Source: Parascedosporium putredinis (taxonomy: Eukaryota; Ascomycota; Sordariomycetes; Microascales; Microascaceae). From it: a stretch of 64,000 nt of DNA. Position 1 is the stretch's first letter; the number at the start of each line of letters is the position of its first letter. The notes below the pieces were generated by a model, which saw only the letters and a list, made by a program, of their open reading frames with translations, had not been told where the DNA came from and did no database searches. Made by a program: the position numbers and the translations under genes. The stretch is taken from assembly GCA_949357655.1 (NCBI GenBank), contig CASHTG010000005.1, forward strand, positions 992,001 through 1,056,000. The letters run 5' to 3'. Positions 23,287 to 34,198 of the stretch are shown here, one piece after another.

Positions 23287-24359
23287 CTACAGCGTCGCTT
23301 CATCCGGCATATTCGACCTCCACTTCATCGTGGCGTGCTCGTTGGCCCACTTGAGCACCGCGTCGTAATCCTTGCACTCGTGCTTGGAGCCCCAGCCGGG
23401 CCGGCCTCGGTCTGGCCCTCCAGCGTCGTGTCGGCGGCGCACATGATGCCTTGGCGTATGTAGTCGAAGCAGTGCGCCGCGTGGTGAGCCACTTCCTCCG
23501 TCAGCCGGGCCCCCGAGTACCCAGCTTGTAGGTGCTCGACCAGGTAGGACTATTCGTACGACTGTTTGTCAGCGGTGCGAAAAGGGAGAGGGGACAAAAA
23601 GAGCAAAAGAAAAAGCAAGGTACTCGTCTGGGCGCCAAGATTATAAAGGGTGCGACCTTACAAGACAGTGAAGTTGGTGGTACAGTGTCACCATGTAGCC
23701 TGGTCCTTCGGTATATCGGTCGATCGGCGTGATGTACGGTTGGGGCAGATCGTAGGAGTCCTTCTCGTCGAATCTCACATATCCTCGACTTTCTAGCTAC
23801 GCATTAGTAACCTCTCATGAGGGGAAACAGTGACCCCTCCGAAAAAGAAATTCAAAAATTATAAAAAAGAAGAAGAAAGAAAGGTGACCGGCTATGTTCT
23901 CACCAGAGCTGAGCGGAATCCAGTTATGAAGGGTACGGAATGTATCGGTTCGATTGAAGAGCATGTGCTCGTCGAGGAACGTAGCGTCCTTGGTAAACGT
24001 GTATACCTTGCGTGGGACTACGGTTGCGCGCGCGCCCGAGAACTTATCAATCACCATGCACCAAAATTTCGATTTAAATATGCCAAGGGAGTACGATACA
24101 TACATTCTGGAACGGGAGACTTGCTCTTCTTGAAAATAATCGTCCCATCAATCGGCCGCGACGTCAAGAGAATGAAGATCGCGACGGCCATTAATATCTC
24201 GATCACCCATCGCATGTGACGCACTCCCTTTCCCCAACATCCCCTCCTCTGGTGTCCAGGGTCGACGGTCTTTTCAGACAAGTCCAGGTCGAGAAAGGCC
24301 TCTGTCTCGTCCTCGCCGGTTGGGCTGTGCATCGCCGTCGATTGTCGGTGGGAAGCCAT
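23287..24359 (-). CDS. UstYa-like oxidase (DUF3328), four exons
   Basis: The gene is split into minus-strand exons of about 24359-24104, 24042-23904, 23792-23662 and 23549-23287, so no single open frame shows it. The protein starts with a short cytosolic segment and one membrane helix (WVIEILMAVAIFILLTS). TFRTLHNWIPLSS precedes ESRGYVRF across intron 2. The two family metal-binding motifs are present: YHQLHCL at the end of exon 3 and AAHCFDYIRQGIMCAAD in exon 4, followed by CKDYDAVLKWANEH and a stop. Relatives carry out oxidative cyclisation, chlorination or desaturation in RiPP and other natural-product pathways. One base appears lost near 23405 (a C run) and the exon 1-2 junction is off by one. 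No KR-repeat precursor peptide is visible beside it. Confidence 0.85.
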
Positions 24360-25759
24360 GGCGTGCGGACATGGGCGTAGGCGCGAGCGACAAAGAAAAA
24401 AACCGTCCAAGACTCTTACAATTACTCTACAGGTGTGCGCCAAGATGACCTTTATGAAGGCTTGCCTTGGAGCAAGGACACGCCATTTGCCAAGTGTCGA
24501 CTGGCTTCATGCTACGGGCGTTTTTAGGCATAATTTGACGGGTAAATGAGTGGCGAACGACCCATCTTCCACCTATGATGATCCTACTCTTGTTCGGAAC
24601 CACAGTCACGGGTGCTACGGTCCCCACACGTGATTGACAATGCCGGCAGCGCAGCATTGACTCCAGAGGGGGGGGAGACTGCATGGCTGAAGATGTATGT
24701 GCTTTAAAAGCCATAAAGACGTAGACGTTGTGAGTGAAGAGGCGAGGAGTGGGTGATCAAGAGGACGAGAGCCTGGAGCAAAGAAACAAAAACAAAGAAA
24801 ACAACATATAAAAACAAAACAAAGGAAAGGAGCAAGTGTCTCACCTGTTCGTCCCTGTAGAAAACGCCAGCAGAATTACAAAGCAACCCAATCACTTGGT
24901 CCATCCGCCTTTGAAAGCGATTGACGTAGGGTCGACATGTAAGATCCTTGGCGTGTTCGCAGCATAAGACCTCCGCAAGACGACAAGACCCAACCCGACC
25001 GTTCGGCGCCTGCGGTGAAAGCAGAGCCTCTGTTTCTCCGCCGGTCGCTGCGCTGAAATGAAACCAGCTCCTGGAACTTTTTGTTAGCAAATGTTTCGTA
25101 AGGAAGCGTAGTGTACATAGATAAAGATAAGGGGTCTCAGGAATACGCTGGCCCTACGACCCGGGGTAATTCAGGTTTGTTGTGTTTTTTTTTTTTTTTG
25201 CAAAGGTATTATTCTGTCTTCTCAATGAGGATGAGACTTCTCCGTGCGGATGTTTGTTCCACACAAGATCATCGTGGGATACGGGTTTTCGCTCTTCTAC
25301 CAGCCGTGCGGGAAAATATCCACATTGAGCATGCAGGATCGACGATTGGATCAATGTACCTCTTGATTGCGCTCCCATTAGCATGAGCTGTGCCCCGTAT
25401 CCGGGGGTTTACTCTGCGGACAGTTTTAAATTGACTTGAGTTAGATTCTTCCACGCTGATGGAAGATCATTCGCATGGAGATACAGCATGGCTCCCACAC
25501 AGGACGCATACGGTTGTTATGGTCTTGTGCCTGTCGTCATGGGCCCCTCTTACAACGTGGGCCTTGTCTCTGTAGTTCGGTGGCAGGAAGGTGACCGGCC
25601 AGCAGAACATCTTTTACACGGACGATATATATTCTACTGGTGGCGGCCTCGCTCGCTGTCGGTTTTTCTTTTTCTTTCTGTTTTTTTTTCTTTCTTGTAT
25701 AGTCAAGCGTATCCAACTTCTTCTCTCCTTAAACATAACCCCCTTGCCCCAGTCACACT
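24360..25759. other. 1.4-kb divergent intergenic region with a poly-T run
   Basis: It separates the UstYa-like gene from a secreted-protein gene on the other strand. A 15-base T run lies at about 25185-25199 and a T/C-rich tract at 25660-25740. Open frames here look spurious. Confidence 0.5.
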
Positions 25760-27389
25760 ATGCGGTCCCGAACGCAGCTCCTACTGCCACTCCTGGCCAA
25801 CTCGTATCTCGCCGCGGCACATGACGCGGTGGATCACCCTCCGTACGAGTGCACTCCCGCCCCGGAAGCGGCCACCCCACCGCTCGGGTCCTGACGTTTA
25901 CCGTCGTCGTCACTGCGGCGCCGACCGTGACGCACTGGGGCCAGGTTCTCGAATCCATCTGCCCGACGGTTCACGGTTCAGCCAATGCCAAAGGCTCGCC
26001 CGCGGGTTCGAATCCCGCGTTACCGGGGCCGCCTGATGGCTTTTCTACGGGCCCCCTCGGGGACTTGTACATCAGGACCAGATGATCGTCTACCCTGATC
26101 AGCTCAGCGGTCCCTTGGCTGACGGTGCCGCCCCTGGGAGGTGTGGAGGATGGAGCCCTTGCTCGTTCACCCTAGTGGGGCCCAGCCGCCCTTTTCCGGG
26201 GAAGGTGAGGGCCCGCAAGGACAGGGACAGTCGCCTGGGCAGCCAGGCGGGCCTGGCTCAGCCTTCCCTCCCGGCGCAAATGGGGGCTTTGGCGGACAAC
26301 CAAGCGGCCCTGGAGGGAACGGGAACGGTGGCTCGGGTGGGCAGCGGCCCGGGCAGCCAGGTGACCCCGATCCTCCCTTCCGGCCTGGAAGGCCCCAACG
26401 CCCCGACGGCTCCGTACTGCCGCCACCATTCAGGTAAGTGTTAGAACCTAAGCGCTTATCTTTGATGCATGATCCTGATTTGTTTTCTCTCTCCCTCATA
26501 TAGCTCCACCGCAACCAGGGGTGTCTCGAGTGCCTCGGGGTCACAAAGTACTTTTACCACGTCACCGCGCACAGGAACGTCCTCTGCCAGCTCCAGCTCG
26601 TCGCCTACCCCTTCATCTTCAACGTCTTTCCTTACGATACCAGGAGGTCGAACAGACCTTCCCACGGCTAGCGATTTGTCTACAGAGTCAAGCACTGCTT
26701 CCGACAGCGCCCTCGCCACCAGTTCGGGTGCTGAGACTACAACAGATACACCAAGTGTAAGCTCCTCCTCTGCCGAGCTACCCATCAGCTCCTCTCCCAC
26801 TAGTTCAGAGGTCGCCACGCCGAGCGAAAGCTCCACTTCCGAGGCACCCGCCAGCTCCACCGTCACTTCGGATACCAGTTCCGCTACCCCAACACCGACT
26901 GCGTCACCGCAGCCGGAATGCCAGGAGATTGACGGAAACTTCGAAAACGGGGTCGAGGATCCGTGGTACATCTCCAACCAAATGACAGCAGACTCGTCTA
27001 CTGTTCTCGAGTACGAGCCAAGCGACTCTGGTTACGCTTTTGCCCTGATCCCCTCCCAGCGTGACTCTTCCCAAGTTTATCTCAACCAACCGCTGCCTAC
27101 TTGCTCGAACACCCCCATCACAGTCACGCTCCAGATCCGGTTCTTTTACGAATTTGCAGCCGAGGCTGTGGGATGTAAGATCACGGCCGGGTTGGCTGGC
27201 TCGCCTACCGGTGCGGCGGAGATTATCGAGGACGATACGAACCAAGGGGCTTGGCTGGAGTACGTCGGGACACCGTTTGAATACACCCTGCAGTCCTATA
27301 CTCTATTCACGGTGGCCCTATCCTGCGCGGGGGATGCTGAGCCTGGGAACCCAGCTATCCATATCTCCAACATCAGCGTCTACCCATGA
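25760..27389 (+). CDS. Secreted mucin-like protein with a C-terminal carbohydrate-binding-like domain
   Basis: The ATG at 25760 gives a signal peptide (SRTQLLLPLLANSYLAAAHD). After it come a Thr/Val-rich segment (FTVVVTAAPTVTHWGQVLES), a Gly/Pro/Gln-rich low-complexity segment at 26160-26430 and, after an intron at 26434-26503, a Ser/Thr-rich stalk of about 130 residues likely to be O-glycosylated. The C-terminal 160 residues start with CQEIDGNFENGVEDPWYI, the NxxFE(x)G..PW pattern of jelly-roll CBM-like modules in fungal cell-wall proteins, and contain four cysteines. The frame from 25760 breaks at about 25865 (C run), and the join between 26050 and 26140 is unresolved. I infer an extracellular or wall-associated adhesin-like role. 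Confidence 0.65.
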
Positions 27390-27935
27390 GTCAGACCAAT
27401 AGTGAAGGTATGACCGATGTGCTCCGAGTGTGGGCTTGACAGTATATGCGAGGACGCACCCGCACCCTTGTGGAGTGACGCGCTCGTGTGGGGTAAAATG
27501 AAATTCCATGCATGGGGCGGGCTAGTTCACCTTTAATTCTTCTTTGTAATTTTTTTATCTTCTTCATCCTTGGTATTTTCTTTCCGTACATACGAGTAAT
27601 TCAATCTTACATTTCAATCTTACCGTGATGGGCTGAAACCCCCTAGGCTTCGCATGTGCGCTAGCCAAACTGAGCCCTCCTTGAACTCAATCTACGGGCC
27701 CAAATACCGAGGTTGAAATGTGTGACTCTTCATTCGCTCGCCATTGCTTGATCCCTGATGTGATGACACAATACTGAGCTCGCCGATGATGACACAACCT
27801 CGGACGAAGCAGGTCGGCTATCTCGGCGCTCCTGGCTTCCTGAACAATCGCCTTCGACACTTGTAGAAAACTATATTTACTACTACCTTCTCGAATATAC
27901 CCCGTTGTTTATTGCAAGTCATGACAATAACAAAT
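27390..27935. other. Intergenic region
   Basis: The spacer between two same-strand genes; no coding signal is seen. Confidence 0.5.
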
Positions 27936-28720
27936 ATGGCGTCCCTTCAAGATATCAAAGCTCTCGTTTTCGACGTGTTTGGAACATGCGTTGATTGGCG
28001 AACCACCGTCGTGGCCGAATTGCAGGCCGTCTTCGCCTCCAAGGCCGAAGCGCCGGAGCTTCCCGACCCACTCCGACAGCGTCTCCAGTCGCTCACGCGG
28101 CAAGACTGGGAGGAGTTTGCGCAGAAATGGCGCATGTCGTACGGAGAGTTCACCTCGGGCTTCGTCCTGGGGCGCACCCCGTGGAAGGACGTCGACGCCC
28201 ATCACTACGATAGCCTGGTCGAGCTGTTGAAAGAGTGGGGATCCCCGGCGCGCTAACCGAACCCGAGACCCGCCAATTAAGCTTGGTATGGCACCGCCTC
28301 GGCCCCTGGAAAGACTCGGTGGAAGGGCTCCGCCTGATCAGCGAAAAATACCCGACGGCCACGCTCTCCAACGGGAACCCGGAGCTGCTTCGCGACCTCA
28401 ACGGCATGCTGGAGGGCGGTTTCCGCTTCATCATCTCCGCGGCCGATTTTCACGCCTACAAGCCCAACCCCATCGTCTATAACGGCGCGGCGTCGAAGCT
28501 GGGCTTGGCCACGGAGCAGGTCGCCATGGTGGCGGCGCACGTCGGTGACTTGGAGGCTGCGCGGGGATGTGGGATGAAGACGATTTATGTGGAGAGGCCG
28601 AAGGAGGAAGATAGTCCGGCGGAGGACGTGGAAAAGGCTCGGGACTGGGTCGATTTATGGATACCCGTTGAGGGTAATGGGTTTGTTGATATCGCGAAGC
28701 ACCTCCGTGGCGGGGAATAG
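27936..28720 (+). CDS. (S)-2-haloacid dehalogenase-like HAD hydrolase (type II)
   Basis: The start is most likely the ATG at 27936 (MASLQDIK); in-frame ATGs at 27912 and 27921 would add only a few residues. Motif I is ALVFDVFGTCVDWRT with the nucleophilic Asp and the type II FGT-x3-W signature. Motif II is ATLSNGN, the lysine motif is HAYKPNPIVY, and motif IV is MVAAHVGDLEAARG. All catalytic positions are therefore visible. One base seems lost at about 28240 in a G run (KEWG to IPGALTEPE). Length is about 260 residues, as usual. Fungal members hydrolyse C-halogen or related phospho-substrates; cytosolic. No intron is seen. Confidence 0.85.
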
Positions 28721-29741
28721 GCGGTGCAGGGCATTTGCCCCCGACACTCGAATTTAATCAAGATTTTTTTAAGTTTGAGACGTTATGGACAATCACAGTG
28801 AAGTTGAGGAGGCTAACTCTCCATCAACTGCCAACCCTGTTGATCAGTGCCTTTTTGCCCTATTTTCTGCTTGGTCTAGGAAGATGTCTGAAAGCAAACG
28901 AGTATTGCCAATCGCATCCGGCCAAGCACAGATTGCCACGCGGACCATGACTGCCGAATTATCGCGCCTCGTCATAGCGCCGCCTGCATGTGACATTGCG
29001 CGACTGTCTCGGTGAGTAGCGTTTGGCAAATGGCGATACATGCATCGTTCCGCGAGACTCGATATGGCCTACTTGACGTTTTGGTGTCCCAAGGTGACCA
29101 AAAGGCAGCCCATGCCTGTGCGTGTCGTGGCACGGCTCGCTGGCCTTTGAATAGCGACGAGTAGGGTATGAAAAAGCCTCCAGAAAGGGAAATGAGGGGC
29201 TGGCTCTCCTCTCCTCTCGAGGGTATTGCGCTTTGTGCGGGGTGCGCCCTTAGATGTATGTACGCTTCGGAATCGCTACGTGGATGAATGATAAGATTAA
29301 AAACGAGGGATGGGCAGCGGCTGACTGCCCTACAGGGCTCCAAGGTTTGAGCTGGGCGTTTGTAGCGAAATCGGCGCCCTCATTTTCCAATAATACATGT
29401 ACGCGGAGCACTAGCCTAGAAAATGCTGATTGGGTGCGTTGGGTGCGGACAGCCAAATACTCTTGACGCACTTGACAGGGTCTGGGTTCAGCTCTCGGTA
29501 AGCCCAATCATCGCCTCAGTGTGACAGACGTTGGTCCTCTGTACATGTCGCCTGACAATATGAACTATTTTCTTGGCACTCTTATTTCTTCTAATCACGG
29601 ACCAAGATGTGTAACCAGATGGAGCGGGGGAGGGTGAGAAGTTGAGTGAATAAATAGTTGAGATGAGAGCCCTGCCCATCTTGATCGGGCCCTCGCGCTA
29701 TATTCCCCTCCCTTTGCCATCACGACATCACTTTCGCGAAG
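28721..29741. other. 1-kb intergenic region
   Basis: No gene is recognised. It should hold the 3' flank of the HAD gene and the promoter of the flavoprotein gene. Confidence 0.5.
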
Positions 29742-31546
29742 ATGATTCTGACGCGATATATCCTGGGCGCCTTGGCCACCGCGTCGGTAGCGTACTCGGC
29801 GAAGAAACGCGATCCGGTATGCATCATCGGCGCCGGCCCAGCTGGGCTCGCCGCCGCGACCGCCCTCGAGCAAAAGGGTAGGGAGGTGGTGATTTTCGAA
29901 AAGCAGGCAAAGGTGGGAGGAAAGAGCCAGGCCGTCTACAAAGAGTTCGTCGCACGAAACCCCCGCGGAAAAAAAGACGCCATGTCGTACTTGGTATTTT
30001 CAAAGTACCGATGCTAACCTCTAGCCGGCTAGTGGCCTCTTTCAGCCGCTCGGCGCCGTTCTTTTCGAAAAAGCAGCCTACGTCGAGACGATGAAGATTA
30101 TCGAGCAGACCGGAGTTCCTTACAGCGACCTGAGCATTGGCGAGCGTTGGTACTTTGACTGGAAAACGGGCGCTGCTACTCTAGCGCCGCCCGTGTCCCA
30201 AGATCTGGCGACGGCGCTGGGCCTCGAGTTTCAACGATATGCTGCGTATTGGGGGACCATCCACCTTCCCATGACCAGCGTCGGCTACAAGGTGCATTTT
30301 CCCCTCTTCACACCACTACTTCGAGTTCCCTTTGCCGCGTGCTTGAGCTTCTCTAACTGGCATGCCCCCTTTGTTTCTATTTTTAGGATGGAATTCCGCC
30401 CGAGCTCGCGGTCACCGGAGCTCAGTGGCTCGCGCAGAATGGCTACCAGGTGCTGGGGCTGGCCATGATTGATGCGTTTGTGACGTACGGATATGGCGAC
30501 TACCGAGAGATACCCGCGGTAAGTTAGTTTCTATGCGTCAGGCGCTCGCGGCGCGTGAAGGGTTCAAATGATTTAAAGAAAGAAACGAAAAGGCTAACGT
30601 CAGCAGCTCTACATGCTCGAGTTCTACACTCCCAGCATCTTGGCTTACATGATGGGTCTTACCCCGGGATACAAGATCGGTGAGGCTCACTTGGTCCCCC
30701 AACCTTCAGCGACGATGCTTACATGGATGCGTCCGTAGATTTCCACAAACTATTGGTCGAGTATTCGAAGTCGGTCAAGGGTCCAATCAACCTCGGAGCC
30801 GATATTAAGTTGATATGTATGTCTCACCCATCCAGGCCACCATGGTTCCACAGGGGTTTTGCTGACCGTGGTCATTCTCCTTCCAGCTCGATGGGGTGCC
30901 CCGCTCGTCTTCTACCGCAAGAACAAGGAGTGGCTCCCCGCGTGCAAAAGTGCTCCGACCTCGTACTCGCTTTCCCCCTACGATTTCGGCCCTCAAAGGC
31001 GCCGGCCTTTTTCTCTCCAAGGAAGAAAAAGCCTTGTTTTCCGCGGTGCAAGTCCACAACTACTTTTCCTCTGCCGTGACGATGAACCAAATGCCCCAAA
31101 CCATATCGTTTTCGCCCGCAAAGACGAATCCGTTCACGCCCGTCACGCCCGAGGGCCAGCCAATTTTCTTCTCGGCCCTGCACCAGGGCTCGGGGGTTGT
31201 TAATGTCTGGTCGTGGGACAAGACCGGAGCAAAGTCCAACCCGGACAAGGCGCGAAAGCTTCTGAAGGAGACCTTGAGCAAGTTCAATAAAGATCCTAGG
31301 AACAGTGCGCAGCAGGCGAAGGCCGTGACGGATAAGAATATCATCGGCTTCAATGCCGTGGTGGATTACTTCCCTCACGTTGGCCCGGCGGAGATCGCCC
31401 AGGGTTGGTATGACCGGTTCAACGCCTTGAATGGCGAAGATCACACAGTTTACGCTTCTGGTTTGAACGCTTTTGAAACAGTTGAGCATGCACTCCGGGC
31501 AGGAGAGATGTGGTGGACTCTTACTTGTAATCGGATAGCCGTTTAG
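29742..31546 (+). CDS. FAD-dependent amine-oxidase-like oxidoreductase (beta-cyclopiazonate dehydrogenase-like), six exons
   Basis: Exons are 29742-29944, 30033-30291, 30387-30518, 30607-30679, 30739-30816 and 30887-31546. An N-terminal hydrophobic segment (LTRYILGALATASVAYS) may be a signal peptide. It is followed by the Rossmann dinucleotide motif VCIIGAGPAGLAAATALEQKG and GGKSQAVYKDGLFQPLGAV, the FAD-binding part of amine-oxidase-like flavoproteins. The first intron uses an unusual GTTCGT donor yet keeps frame. Two base losses are apparent in exon 6, at about 30938 and 30985, both C runs; the frame is then clean to the stop. The overall architecture resembles fungal proteins annotated as beta-cyclopiazonate dehydrogenases, but no other cyclopiazonate gene is here, so the substrate is open. 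Confidence 0.75.
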
Positions 31547-32349
31547 AGGTGATGAAGAAATGCGGCGTATAGCGTAATCACGGAAGCTGGCTTCAGTCAT
31601 TGTGAAAGTATCACTGGTGGTCAGGACTTTTGAGGCAACACGATTATTGACTCGGATTGATACTGGGGGTTGTGGTAATTTTGGAAGTATTGAGTGATTA
31701 TTTATAATTAATATGGCATTTCCCTTGAATTGTGGCGGCTGGCAATGGAGAGTTAGGGGTTATGAGAAGAGTGATCTTCGAGGCCGCTCTTGACTCCATA
31801 TGTAGCAATCTATTGAACCAATCGGAACGGTAATCAATGACAAGTTGATCCTAACTGGGGAAATGAACCAGTCTTCTTTCAATAAGAATCAGAAGCTTGG
31901 AGTAATCGTGATAGCCTCGAAACGATCATAACCTATACATACCATGTTGGGGATTGAAGGTTGGCGACGAGCACAACAGGGATTTGCGCCGACGACACTT
32001 GCATAGTTCAAATTCTGCGTGAGCTTTTCTGCAACGGATGCTGCGAGAACAAGATCACAAGATCATAAACGTGGGGGATTCAGTGATTCTATAGGTAGTG
32101 ATCGCGATGTTTGGCCGGAAGCCGAACTTTGGTCATGGCACCAACTTTCAAGATTCACGGAGGTTAGAGTGGGGGAGGGGAACACTAGCTTAACCATTAT
32201 CTAGGATAGTGATTGGTAGGAGGCACGGGGTGCAGGTAGAAGCGGCACATCTGTGTTAGTAAATGGACTCACGTCATGCAGGTGATGGAGAGTATTCTTG
32301 AACAGGGAATTATTGTTACCATCTAGTGTATATATCGAAGTTAGGCCGC

Positions 32350-33180
32350 AGGGCACCTGCAATTTGTGATGCCTGGTCGCCGGATGTCCATATTGGTTGT
32401 CTATAGGAAGTATGGCGGGAAAGTAGCCACACTAACCCTAACTTGGGATGCGGTAGATATAGAATATCCTGGCACCGACGATGATACGTCCATTTTTACT
32501 CGGGTTATTCTCGCGCATGAGCCCTCAGCTATTGTTACCACTGATTGCCGAGGTGCCACCCCGGCGCCGACCCTGGTCCCGGTATCGGCTACGGATGGAG
32601 ACTCTCGCGAACATCAACATTGTACTGCTTAGCAGAGTGCAAGTTGTTGCTGCATAGTGGACATATGCGGGCCTGCCAAAACGACCTCGCCGCAGTTGTT
32701 CGTGACTATCACCAAGCAGTGGTAGACAGCGGAGGGGGTTCCACGAGCACTACTCGGGCAACTACACCGTGGGACACCAGGTAGAAGTTGAAGTCACGTT
32801 TTCCACCCTGGACATGAAGGAAAAACAACTATCGGGCTTCTCTGAGGGGACGCTGTGCAAACCGGGGTGGGGGCCGGCTTATCTGACTTGAAAGGAACAT
32901 GTGTGCTCGACGGCGAGACCTAGAATTAACGAAACGCGATTATTGTTCTTTTGGTGGAGAGGTTCCTGTTGCCAAAGAGCCAGGTCATGGCTGACATGAA
33001 GGATGATGGCCCCCTTACTTTCCTTGAGCTGGCCCCCTCTCGCGAAGCGGAACAGGAAAACAATGCGCTGTGGTGGAGTCGCCCACCATTAAGCTACCCG
33101 CCGGATAACCCAAGAGAGTGCGTTCCACTCATTGTCGGGATACTGAAGGGGGATAAAGTAGCCTCAAATTACGGATGAGA
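32350..33180 (+). pseudogene. Possible degenerate coding remnant, one stretch reminiscent of GH18 chitinase
   Basis: Reading frames interrupted by stops carry protein-like stretches: LTWDAVDIEYPGTDDDT, which resembles the D-x-D-x-(D/E) catalytic strand of GH18 chitinases, then HYSGNYTVGHQVEVEVTFS and, further on, SYPPDNPRECVPLIVGIL. These are in different frames with stops between them. No N-terminus, signal peptide or full domain is visible. It could be a decayed gene or chance; the chitinase link rests on one short motif in which the acidic pattern is not exact. Confidence 0.25.
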
Positions 33181-34143
33181 TGATACGAAGTGCTCGCGAG
33201 CAAGGGAGTGTCCGGCTGGTAAGCAGGGGAGCCCAGTGCGGTGATGTTCGTATTCCGCTCCGCACTCGTCTGATCCATGCTTCATGAAAGTCGACGGGGG
33301 CGGACGTCGAGATCACCAGGCGCCGCCGAGGTGACATTGCGTGGTATCTGGAGTATGTGGGATGAACTGCTCCGGATATCCCGGTCATGCCGCACGGAAA
33401 ACCGTTGCTGCTGCCTACTCGTATCTCTAGTGTAGTACCAAGGAGAGATGTATGGGCGTGGGACTTAGGGGAGTGTCTTTGAATACAATGGTCGTGAATT
33501 TCCCGTTTTCATTAGTAAAACCGGGGACTCACAATCGAGTTAAACCCTTTGACCTGACCGACCCGGTCATTCGAGATGGTGGCAAGCCTTTCTTGCTGTC
33601 TTGGCAAATATAACAATCAAAGTGAAATACCACATGGCCTCTGGTTCCTCTCCCCGCCCGAAACCCCGACGTGTCCCCCGCCCTTATCCTCGGTCTCCTC
33701 TCGAGTCGATAGGGTTCCTGCAGCCGGGCCCAATGATATCGTTGCAGAGACCAGGGCAGGGCCATTCTCGCGGCCTCACCCCTGCGTTGGGATCAAGCTT
33801 TGAGGCGCTTAAACTCACCCGCATGGAGTCGTGCCTCGCACTACCGATCCCGGAATAGATCAGATACCCGAGCCAGTTCTGCCAGCCCACGCTATAGTGC
33901 GGTGCAGTGGAGGGCGGACGGTAGGTAGCGGGCGAGAATGATTCAGGTGACGGCTAGCACGCACATGCTCACCGGACTTTGACAACAGCTAGTGCACTAG
34001 TGGCAGCGTCGGGACAAGAGGTATGAGTAATCCTGGGGGACGTTGGAAGGGGAGTCATTTCCTACCATGCAAGCCACATCACTTCCACGGCGCTCTTTGC
34101 TCGCGGGCCAGCTTGCTTTCCCGGAGGGTGGAGGTGGAAAAAA

Positions 34144-34198
34144 GGGGTGGGGGAGGGATGAGGATAGGGATAATAGGGATGGGATAGGGATGGGATGG
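34144..34198 (+). repeat. G-rich tract with repeated GGGAT units
   Basis: The plus strand carries at least five GGG runs separated by 2-6 bases (units such as ATAGGGAT and GGGATGGGAT), preceded by GGGGTGGGGGAGGG. Short loops between GGG runs meet the usual sequence rule for a potential G-quadruplex. Confidence 0.7.

Noticed and set aside
25900..26060. tRNA gene suggested by a perfect T-arm
   Set aside because: No matching acceptor stem, D-arm or anticodon arm can be folded at the expected distances, and the segment reads as coding sequence of the mucin-like gene.
34160..34180. Partial likeness to a homing-endonuclease site (TAGGGATAA)
   Set aside because: Only about nine bases agree, and the likeness arises from the repeated ATAGGGAT units; no endonuclease gene is near.
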